From Closterium sp. Naga37s-1 (taxonomy: Eukaryota; Streptophyta; Zygnematophyceae; Desmidiales; Closteriaceae): a DNA stretch of 64,000 bases. The notes under the pieces were generated by a model. That model had not been told where the DNA came from. It made no database searches and saw only the letters and a program-made list of their open reading frames with translations. Of the stretch, positions 56,779 through 64,000 are shown piece by piece; position 1 is the stretch's first letter, and every line of letters starts with the position of its first letter. The position numbers were made by a program, and so were the translations under genes. The stretch is from the NCBI GenBank assembly GCA_947471745.1, contig CANJKZ010000142.1:2616501-2680500 (forward strand), given 5' to 3'.

Positions 56779-58010
56779 ATGACTAGCACCGAATCAGACA
56801 AACGTACAGCCCTCGCGTGCTTGTTCGACGCGCACTCGCTTCGATGGCGGCTCGTGAACCTCGGATACGGAGAGTCAGCCGGCAGCGCTGACAGCCAGCC
56901 AGCCTGCACCCGGCGCGGCAGCACGTGCCACCGCTTGGAAGAGCAGTGCTGCCCGTCGCGGGAGAATCTGTGGACCACCGGCGACCCGCCGCGCCTTGAC
57001 ATGGACGACCCGCCGCGCCTTGACTCGGACGAAGCTCTGCGAGAGGGGATCTCGGCGAGAAATCCTGGTTTTCAATCCCCCTCCGACTTGTCACCTTGGC
57101 CGAGGGGATCCCCTCCGCAGGCAATCGCAGCCGCAGCCAAGGCAGAGGTTGCAGCAGCAACAACAGCAGTAACGGCAGCAGCAGCAGCAGCAGCAGCGGC
57201 AGCAGCAGCGGCAGCAGAGGGGCGGCATGCAGCGCCGTTCCTAGTGGACGACCTGATGGGCATGGAGCAGCTGAGCCGCGTGATGCGGGGCGGCAATTAC
57301 CGCTGCAACCGCTGCTCCGACCCCGAAGTGTTTCTCTCCAAGCACGAGCGCCTGGAGAACTCACCTCTTCCGCTCACCGATCCCTTGCGCACGCGTCTCC
57401 AGCAGCTACTGTCGCGACACCCGCAGCACGTGAGCGCGCTTCACTTGCCCGTGACACCCGACAGCTCCTCGGACGAGGCCTGGCAGCTTTCGGAGCTGAT
57501 TCTGGCCCTCTCGCGCTGATGCGTGAACCTGCGGTCGCTGCACCTTGTCTCTGAGCCGCCGAGACACGCCTTGTGCCCGTTTCATGAGGAACTGGCAAAG
57601 CCCAGCGTTTGGAGATGGAAGGAGCAAGCTCAGGCGGAGCAGATGAGGGAACGAGTTGTCCGCATCTACGATCGCTGCACTTCAGCCTCTGTAGCAACAA
57701 CTACCTCACAATGAGTGAAGAAGTAGCTGCCTTGCTCTCCCATCTCGCCCACCTCTCCCTGCCTCTCTCCGACCTCCCGCCTTACCTCCTTCCCCACCTC
57801 TCCTCCCTCCGCTCCCTCCGCCTCTCCCTCTCTGCTCCCCACCATCCGCTCCTCCTCTCCGGTCGCCCCTTCCACTCTCTCTCCCGCCTCTCCCTCCTCC
57901 ACCTCTCCCTTGGTTCTCCCACCGCCGGACTTTCCGAACCACTCTCGCCAGACCTGTTTGCTGGGCTCGGACCGAGCCTGTCGTCCTTGACGTTCCTAGT
58001 GTGTGCGTAG
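56779..58010 (+). pseudogene. N-terminal LRR part of the F-box gene, disrupted or unspliced
   Basis: The frame from ATG 56779 runs 246 codons (an Ala-rich tract at about residues 116-146, then leucine-rich VSALHLPV and LSELILALSR) to TGA at 57517-57519. The same frame continues after it with CVNLRSLHLVSE, a typical LRR. From about 57,620 the LRR continues in another frame (CPHLRSLHFS ... LSSLRSLRLSLS) up to TAG at 58008-58010, which is in phase with the long frame that follows. So leucine-rich coding is nearly continuous from about 57,400 to 62,474 but crosses one TGA, one frame change and one TAG. Short introns could explain some of this, but no convincing splice pair removes just the stops. 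Consensus errors or a decaying gene are equally possible. Confidence 0.55.
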
Positions 58011-58097
58011 CCAACAGGGGCGGAAGGGGAGAGGAGGAAAAGGCGTGGTGAGGGGGCGCAGGGGGGAGGGGGTAGGGGTGGGGGAATAGGAGAAAGT

Positions 58098-61000
58098 GTG
58101 GAAGGAGGAGGTGGTGAGGAGGAGGAGGGAGGCGGATGGGTGGGCGATGGGTGGGCTGGGGAGGACTCGGTGGTGGGGTGGCTGCCTGCCTCGCTGTGGT
58201 CGCTCACGCGCCTGCAGCAGCTCACCACCAACGTGGGAGGCGAGTGGCACTGCACGGGCCTCAACGCCCTCTTCCCCCCCCACGATTCTACACACCCGCA
58301 CCAGTGCCACCGGCAGTGCCTAGCCGCCCTCCCGAACCTGACCTCTCTCTCCCTCCTTGCTCACCGCACCTTCCCTCCCTGCCTCTCCTCCCTCTCCTCC
58401 CTCACTCTCCTCTCCATCCCCCTCGCCTCCCCTCTCCACTGCCCCGCTTCTCTCGCCCTCTTTGCCCACTGGCCCCGTTTGTCTCATCTGCACGTGAGTG
58501 GTGAGGGTCCCGCCAAACCTACCTTCTGCCACACCAAACCTGCAACTGGTCACACCAAACCTCTCTTGTGCCCCGAAGCAACCCTGTCGTCAGCCTCCCT
58601 CCGCCACGTCACTCTCACGGGGACAGCTGGCGTCATCCCATTGGCGGTGTGGGGGCGGCTGTGCCCTCAGCTGCAGTCGCTCAAGATCCACGGCTCGCCC
58701 CGAGTGGCTGTCCGTGGGTTGGGGGAGGCGAAAGGGGAGGGGCATGGTGAGGGCGCTCGTGGTGCGGCAGAGACGGCAGCTGCGTGCTTCTTCCCTTTCC
58801 TTGAGGAGCTTGTGCTGTGCAATGTGCGCATAGGACCAAGCTATGCACACTCGCAGAAGCAGCAGCAGCAGCAGCAGCAGCACACGCTCGCATTCATGGG
58901 CCTTCTGCCGCGCCTGACCCACTTGGCCATTCATGACACCCGATGGCCTTCCCACCCCGAAATGCACGCACCCACCATCCTGCCGCACCTCCTCCCCAAC
59001 CTCACCTTCCTGCGCATCCACTCCCCCCCACGTGCCCCCCTGCCCGTGCTGCCCCACCTGCGCACGCTCATAGTGGGGTCCTACCCGCACTCCTCGCGCT
59101 TCCTCGCCTCGCTCGCCCTCTTCCCCGCCCTCACTGCCCTCCGCATCTTCAACCTCTCCACGCACAACTACCACTCCGCCCTCTCCTGCCCTCCCCACCT
59201 CAAATCGCTCCAAATCTGCCACTCCCACACTCCCCTCCTCCCCGACTGCCTCCGCCTCTTCTCCTCCCTCACTCGCCTGCACCTCTTCCAGTGTACCCCG
59301 CTCCGCGCCCTCCCCTCCTTCCTCTCCTCCTTCTCCTCCCTCACCCACTTCTCCTTCAACCGTGGCTCTGTTGTGACGCCTGTGGGGCTCGAAGGGTATC
59401 TGCAGGGGAGAGGCTGGGCGCGAAAGCAGGAGGAGGAGCAGAAGCGGAAGTGGCAGGGGAAGGAGCATCAAAGGAGGAGATGGAAGTCACCGTGCGAGAT
59501 TGTGGAGGAGAGGAGGAGAAAGACGCGCTTCTGGAGTGTGCTTGAGGAATCGGTGTTGAGTGAGGAGCAGAAGGAGGAGCAGAGGGAGTGGTGGCGGCAG
59601 GTGGCGAGCGAAGGGGAAGGGGAGCGGGAGTGGAGTTCTCAGGGTGTAAGTGGAGAGGGGGAGGAAAGGCAGCAGCAGCCGCTGCAGCAGCAGCAGGACC
59701 AGCAGCAGCAGCAGCAGCAGGAGGCGGAGCAGGGAGGGGGGTTGGTGCAAGGGGCTCCGACGCAAGGGGGAGAGATGGAGGTGAGAGTGCAAGCCTCTCG
59801 CAATCATGATTCACACAACCAAGGGAATATAACACCAGAGGAGGTACCAGCAGAGGTGTTACAGCATCTGATGGACAGCAGCAGCAGCAGCAGCGGCAGC
59901 ACTCCCAGAAGCAGCAGTGCCGCCAGCACAAGCACGCAGGTGGTGCAGGAGCTACCATGGGATGTGCTACAAGGCGTGGTGCAGCGGGTGCAGAGTCCTG
60001 TGGAGCAGGCGAGAGTGAGACTGGTGTGCCGCGAGTGGCACCACTGCTGCCGCCTCCACACCTCCTGCTTCGCCCTCGCCCTCCACCCCCTCACACTCTC
60101 CTGGCTGCCCGTCCCCCTGCTCCACCCCCCTCCTCCCTCCTCCCCCTCCTCTTCTTCCAAACCGTACCGCAGCAGTCCCAGCATGATAAGCCACCTCGAG
60201 ACGAGAGCAGCAGCAGCAGGTGTCAACGGCTCCCCTCTCTTCTCCTCCTCATGGCTCCCCTCCGACTCTCCCTTCTGGGTCATCCACTCCTCCCCCACCT
60301 CCCCCTTCTCCCTGCTAACCTCATCCCGCCCTCCCTTCACCCTCCCCCCTCCCATCACCCCCTCCTCCCTCTCCACCTGCTTCACCCACGATCTTTGGGA
60401 AGACTCCTGGCGCTCATGCATCCCCATCTGGTTCGCCTCGCTCCCCTCCCCCTCCTCCCTCGCCCACACCCTCGCCCACTACCCCAACCTCTCTACGCTC
60501 GCCCTTCCCCTCGTCTCCACCACGGCCTGCCCCCTCCGCCCCTCCCATCTGCGCTCTCTGCTCGCTGCTGCTGCCGCTCTCCCTGCTCTCACCTCCCTCT
60601 CCTTGCTCCTGGAGCCCGGCTTTACAGCCAACTGCGAGTGGGGGTATGGGCGAGAGGACTTGTGGGAGGACTGGCGGGAGGATGCTGTGGTGGAGAGGAA
60701 GGTGCGGCGATGGTGGGGAGAGGCGAACCAGGAGATGGAGAGGGGGCTGTTTGCCGTGCTGAAGAGATGCCGGGGACTCAAGAAGATGCATATTCAAGGG
60801 AAGTGGCTCACACACCGCCTCAAACTCCCCGACTCTCTCTTCCTGCGCTGCCCGCAACTCACCGCTCTCTCCCTCCCTCTCTCCCGCCTCCCCTCCTCCC
60901 TCCTCCTCCTCCTCTCGCGCCTCACCTCCCTCGCCCTCGCCCTCCCAGCAGACCCCATGCCACAACAGCTCTCCCTCCCCTCCCCCTTCGCCCACCTCCC

Positions 61001-62474
61001 CTCCCTCCGCTCACTCTCCCTGCACGTACAGGATACCCTCAGCCCCTACTACCTCCCTAAGGAGGGCAGCAGCTGGAGCAGCGTATCTGACGACCTGCTG
61101 CTGGGGCTGCCCTCCTGCCTCTCCTCCCTCTCCCTGCACCTCCCCACCTCCTCCATGCCCTCTTCCTTCTCCTGCCTCACTTCCCTGACACGCCTCGACA
61201 CCAACCTGTGGATTCCGGGAATGGATGAAGAGGAAGAGGAGGAAGAGGAGGAGGAGGAGGAGGAGGAAGGGGTGGGAGAGGAGGAGGAAGAGGTGGGAGA
61301 GGAGGAGGAAGAGGTGGGAGAGGAGGAGGAAGAGGTGGGAGAGGAGGAGGAGGTAGGTGAGGTTGCGGCAGTGGAAGAAAGCAATGAGGAGGAGGAGCAG
61401 AGCAACGGGCTTTGCAACGCAGGTGTTGCCTCGGGAGTCATTGAAGAGAGACTGCTGCCTCTCTGCAACCTCACCTCCCTCTCTCTCCCCCACTACCGAT
61501 TCTTCCCTTCTCTAATTCGCCACCTCACCCGCCTCACCTCCCTTTCCCTCCCATCCCCCCACTTCTCATACGATCACCAAGTCAACAGCACCCCGCCCTG
61601 CTCCTTCCACCACGGCCTCTCTCGCCTCACTCGCCTGCAGGACCTCTTTCTCGCTTGCGACCGCCGCTGCGAGAGCTCCGACTCAGCCTGCCTGCCCCGC
61701 TTGCCCCGCCTGCGTCGCCTGCGCGTGCAATTCCCTGATGAAACCGTGAACGTCGCTCGGTTCATCGCACACGTGGCAGCATCCCTGGAGCAGCTTGACA
61801 TAAGAGCTGACTACCGCAACTATACTTCAGCAGATCTTTGTGGCATGGCTGGCTGGACGGCGCCTGTGTTTCACAAGCTCAAGGTGCTGCAGCTGGTAAC
61901 GTCAGGCCCCACTTCCAATGTGGATATGTCGCTCTTCCCTGCCCTGGAGCACATGGCTCTCGCTGGCAGCCGATATGTGTCCTGGAAGGTGGAGAACGGC
62001 TTCTCTGCCAACCTCCGCTTCCTGCACTTGGACCGTGCAAAGCTGTCGGGATATGACAATGATCGTCAGCTGACGCAGCTGACGGCGCTCACCACTCTGG
62101 TGGTGGACAACGCTGACTGCCGGGACTTCCTTGCATGCCTCTCCTGCTTCTCCTCCGTGCACACCCTCCGCCTCTCCAACATCACCAGAGGCTGCTCCCA
62201 GCCCTATCTCACCTGCCCGCCTCGCCTCGCCACGCTTCAAATCTGCCGCTGCGACCTGCGACTGCTGAAATTCTCCCGCCTCACTCGTCTCGACCTCCTC
62301 CACTGGCGCCGCTTGCACTCTCTCCCGCCTTTCCTCTCCAAGTTCACATCACTCCGCCATTTCAGAGTCACCGCTGATGGCCCCATGCCCCACGTGCCTC
62401 CGTGCCTGGAAGAATTTCTCAAAGGCAAGAAATGGTACGAGCATTCGCATTGTGATGGTAGCTTTGAGGATTGA
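58098..62474 (+). CDS. F-box protein with two leucine-rich-repeat arrays
   Basis: The open frame is 1,458 codons beginning at a GTG, with no ATG near the start, so it is the continuation of the upstream LRR part rather than a complete gene. Residues below count from 58098. An irregular LRR array (about 20-430: LTRLQQLTTNVG, LPNLTSLSLLA, LPRLTHLAIHDT) is followed by a charged, Gln-rich segment likely to form coiled coil (about 435-570). An F-box-like motif lies at about 614-655 (ELPWDVLQGVVQ ... RLVCREWHHCC). A second LRR array (about 790-1,440) is interrupted by a Glu-rich acidic run at about 1,042-1,095. The C-terminus is LEEFLKGKKWYEHSH. F-box/LRR proteins bind SKP1 in SCF ubiquitin ligases and use LRRs to hold substrate; that role is inferred here. 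A central F-box between two LRR arrays is unusual, since plant FBL proteins usually have it N-terminal. Two fused genes is an alternative. Confidence 0.75.
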   Translation: MEGGGGEEEEGGGWVGDGWAGEDSVVGWLPASLWSLTRLQQLTTNVGGEWHCTGLNALFPPHDSTHPHQCHRQCLAALPNLTSLSLLAHRTFPPCLSSLSSLTLLSIPLASPLHCPASLALFAHWPRLSHLHVSGEGPAKPTFCHTKPATGHTKPLLCPEATLSSASLRHVTLTGTAGVIPLAVWGRLCPQLQSLKIHGSPRVAVRGLGEAKGEGHGEGARGAAETAAACFFPFLEELVLCNVRIGPSYAHSQKQQQQQQQHTLAFMGLLPRLTHLAIHDTRWPSHPEMHAPTILPHLLPNLTFLRIHSPPRAPLPVLPHLRTLIVGSYPHSSRFLASLALFPALTALRIFNLSTHNYHSALSCPPHLKSLQICHSHTPLLPDCLRLFSSLTRLHLFQCTPLRALPSFLSSFSSLTHFSFNRGSVVTPVGLEGYLQGRGWARKQEEEQKRKWQGKEHQRRRWKSPCEIVEERRRKTRFWSVLEESVLSEEQKEEQREWWRQVASEGEGEREWSSQGVSGEGEERQQQPLQQQQDQQQQQQQEAEQGGGLVQGAPTQGGEMEVRVQASRNHDSHNQGNITPEEVPAEVLQHLMDSSSSSSGSTPRSSSAASTSTQVVQELPWDVLQGVVQRVQSPVEQARVRLVCREWHHCCRLHTSCFALALHPLTLSWLPVPLLHPPPPSSPSSSSKPYRSSPSMISHLETRAAAAGVNGSPLFSSSWLPSDSPFWVIHSSPTSPFSLLTSSRPPFTLPPPITPSSLSTCFTHDLWEDSWRSCIPIWFASLPSPSSLAHTLAHYPNLSTLALPLVSTTACPLRPSHLRSLLAAAAALPALTSLSLLLEPGFTANCEWGYGREDLWEDWREDAVVERKVRRWWGEANQEMERGLFAVLKRCRGLKKMHIQGKWLTHRLKLPDSLFLRCPQLTALSLPLSRLPSSLLLLLSRLTSLALALPADPMPQQLSLPSPFAHLPSLRSLSLHVQDTLSPYYLPKEGSSWSSVSDDLLLGLPSCLSSLSLHLPTSSMPSSFSCLTSLTRLDTNLWIPGMDEEEEEEEEEEEEEEGVGEEEEEVGEEEEEVGEEEEEVGEEEEVGEVAAVEESNEEEEQSNGLCNAGVASGVIEERLLPLCNLTSLSLPHYRFFPSLIRHLTRLTSLSLPSPHFSYDHQVNSTPPCSFHHGLSRLTRLQDLFLACDRRCESSDSACLPRLPRLRRLRVQFPDETVNVARFIAHVAASLEQLDIRADYRNYTSADLCGMAGWTAPVFHKLKVLQLVTSGPTSNVDMSLFPALEHMALAGSRYVSWKVENGFSANLRFLHLDRAKLSGYDNDRQLTQLTALTTLVVDNADCRDFLACLSCFSSVHTLRLSNITRGCSQPYLTCPPRLATLQICRCDLRLLKFSRLTRLDLLHWRRLHSLPPFLSKFTSLRHFRVTADGPMPHVPPCLEEFLKGKKWYEHSHCDGSFED
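61225..61371 (+). repeat. GAG-rich triplet repeat encoding acidic tract
   Basis: Imperfect GAGGAG runs with a 24-bp unit encoding VGEEEEEV-type repeats, inside the second LRR array of the F-box gene. It is in frame and keeps the gene open. Confidence 0.9.
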
Positions 62475-62518
62475 GCATGTCAGTGCTACGGTACCTCTTC
62501 GTTGTTCACCGCAAGATG

Positions 62519-62660
62519 TGTCAGAATGTAATGTTTGTCTAGCCTGCAGTGGGGTACTCTATAGCGAGTACAGCCCAAATTAGGGTTTGCTATATGTACT
62601 CAACTGCCTGCTAGTGAAAACCCTCATTCCTGTTTCTAGCTTGTGCCTGCTATTTCGACA
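62519..62660 (+). repeat. E7 5' LTR
   Basis: 142 bp. It contains TAGCCTGCAGTGGGGTA, the family LTR core. Confidence 0.82.
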
Positions 62661-63481
62661 TGCTATCAGAGCAGGTCGACCCTCCTGGGTCGATCCTGTG
62701 GATGGGCCCGCCACCTAATGCTTCCGCTGCTGTCCTGCCTATCGCGCGCCCCAGGCGCGCGACGTGTTCTGCTTGCCGCGCGCTCGGGTGCACGGCGTAT
62801 TTTTCATCCCGCCGCGCGCTCGGGGCGCGCGGCGGTTTTCTGCCCGCCGTGCGCCCCGAGGCGCGCGGCGGTTTTCTGCCCCGTCGATCCGCGTGTCGCC
62901 CCCCGTCGCCCGTCGCAGCGCCCCCGGGGACCCGCGCATCGCCCCCCGTCGCCCGTAGCGGCCCGCGCGACCTGCGCCAGGCCCGCGCGCGGCCCGTACA
63001 GCCCGCGCGCGGCCCGTACGGCTGCGCCAGGCCCTCGCGCGGCCCGTACAGCCCGCGCGCGGCCCGTACGGCCTGCGCCAGGCCCGCGCGCGAGCTGTAC
63101 GGGCTGCGCCAGGCCCGCGCGCGGCTCGGGCAGCCCGCGCGCGGTTCGTCCGGCCTGCGCCAGGCCCGTGAGTGGCCCGTACCGTCTGCCCCAGTGCCGC
63201 ACACCGTCCCCCGAGCTTCTGACCGCACTCCTGTGTTAGGGTTTGGGGGTGGAGAGTATGGGGTGCCGTGTGTGTGAGCCGTCCCCTGCTCCTCCTCCTC
63301 CTCCGTCTCCCACTGCTGCAGCTGCCGCTGAGGGGGGTGGATGTGTTGGAGCCGTCGGAGTGGTACGAGGGGGGTGGCGTGTGAGCGGTGCTAGTGGTTC
63401 AGCAGGGGGTGTGTGAAAGGGGTGTGGGACAGTTGGGGGAGGTTGACCGGAGGTAGCCGACTTGTCGTCCGCAGCGCCTGA

Positions 63482-63640
63482 AGTCCAGAGAGCCACGACC
63501 CCCTGTGGCCGTGTAGTCCGGGGCTCTGCGCCCGGTAGCTACAGTGTGAGCACTCCTGGTAGTCCAGAGAGCCACGACCCCCTGTGGCCGTGTAGTCCGG
63601 GGCTCTGCGCCCGGTAGCCACAGTGTGAGCACTCCTGGGA
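63482..63640 (+). repeat. 79-bp tandem duplication in E7
   Basis: Two nearly identical units beginning AGTCCAGAGAGCCACGACC, followed by a third, more diverged unit to about 63,715. E4 holds a diverged single counterpart. Confidence 0.85.
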
Positions 63641-63844
63641 GCACAGTGAGCCAGCTGCGCCTGTCGCTGTGTAGCCCGGGTTTAGCCTGGTAGCGTCAGT
63701 GCTGCGCACTCCTGTTGCCCGTGTGTCTGCAGCTTCAGCCGTCGCCTCTCATCTTCTCGCCCCCACAGTTTCTCCTCCTCCTCACTTGCCCTCTGTGATA
63801 GCCTCTAGCTTTGCTTGTATTTGTGAACCTACTGCTCTGCCTGC

Positions 63845-64000
63845 TGTCAAAGCATATGCTTGTTATATATGTGTAGGCTGTAGTGGGGTAGCCAATATGG
63901 GGTACAGCCCCTTTTAGGTTTTCATACTTGTACCCAACTCTTTGATAGTTCAATCATTCCTGCTGCTAGATTCTGACATGGTTTCAGAGCACTAGGTCCG
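63845..64000 (+). mobile_element. E8: 5' end of another copia-type LTR element, runs off the window
   Basis: An LTR (63845-63978, 134 bp, TGTCAAAGCATATG...ATTCTGACA) is followed by TGGTTTCAGAGC, the primer-binding site. The LTR is closest to those of E5 and E6. The rest lies beyond position 64,000. Confidence 0.75.

Larger units (their letters stand above)
62519..63844 (+). mobile_element. E7: non-autonomous LTR retroelement related to E4
   Basis: The 5' LTR is at 62519-62660 (142 bp, TGTCAGAATG...TTTCGACA), followed by TGCTATCAGAGC, an initiator-Met-like primer site. The interior has no gag or pol. It carries GCGCGCGGCCCGTACGG-type leader repeats, a 79-bp tandem duplication (63,482-63,640) and a 3' segment (63,700-63,843) closely matching the E4 interior in reverse orientation, including GTGTGTCTGCAGCTTCAGCC. 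The match stops at 63,844, where E8 begins, so E7 appears to be interrupted there. It starts only 45 bp after the stop of the F-box gene. Confidence 0.8.

Overview
This looks like nuclear DNA of a green-lineage eukaryote. A high-GC streptophyte alga, for example a zygnematophyte of the Closterium type, fits best, but that is inference. The reasons are an AHG2-type PARN deadenylase with an organelle-style presequence, a low-molecular-weight phosphatase-like protein with a transit-peptide-like N-terminus, many short GT-AG introns, GC-rich coding sequence, and dense Ty1/copia LTR elements primed by initiator-Met tRNA. No bacterial operon, CRISPR array or rRNA is visible.

Layout. 1-12,269: retroelement-rich. 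A broken minus-strand copia element (E1, 406-6629, 5-bp target duplication) carries an unrelated SINE-like insert. It is followed by an old AT-richer copia relict (E0, about 6,640-10,506) and a copia fragment (E2, about 10,730-11,897). 12,270-27,677: a nine-exon PARN gene on the minus strand. Its last intron (9,532 bp) is almost entirely a minisatellite of a 15-bp unit, about 618 copies. 28,529-32,521: a seven-exon minus-strand gene for an LMW-PTP-like protein whose nucleophile position is Ser. Its introns contain truncated tandem copies of four of its exons. 33,023-40,409: a whole, young copia element (E3) with identical LTRs, inserted in a dispersed repeat. 41,071-42,652: a non-autonomous LTR element (E4). 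43,617-50,018 and 51,388-55,920: two broken copia elements (E5, E6). 56,779-62,474: an LRR/F-box gene with a disrupted or unresolved N-terminal part. 62,519-64,000: a second non-autonomous element (E7), interrupted by the 5' end of another (E8) that runs off the window.

The two best host genes lie head-to-tail on the minus strand, 851 bp apart, and both have organelle-targeting-like N-termini. PARN would shorten poly(A) tails (mitochondrial in Arabidopsis AHG2); the phosphatase-like protein is probably not a classical phosphatase. I built both gene models by hand from reading frames, splice sites and phase, and every junction is phase-consistent. The main novelty candidates are the splice-silent giant intron array, the repeated exon-fragment duplications, the Ser-substituted phosphatase fold, and the shared architecture of the local copia family: a common LTR core, GC-rich minisatellite leaders, a long-loop Gag zinc finger and an expanding integrase-RT linker.
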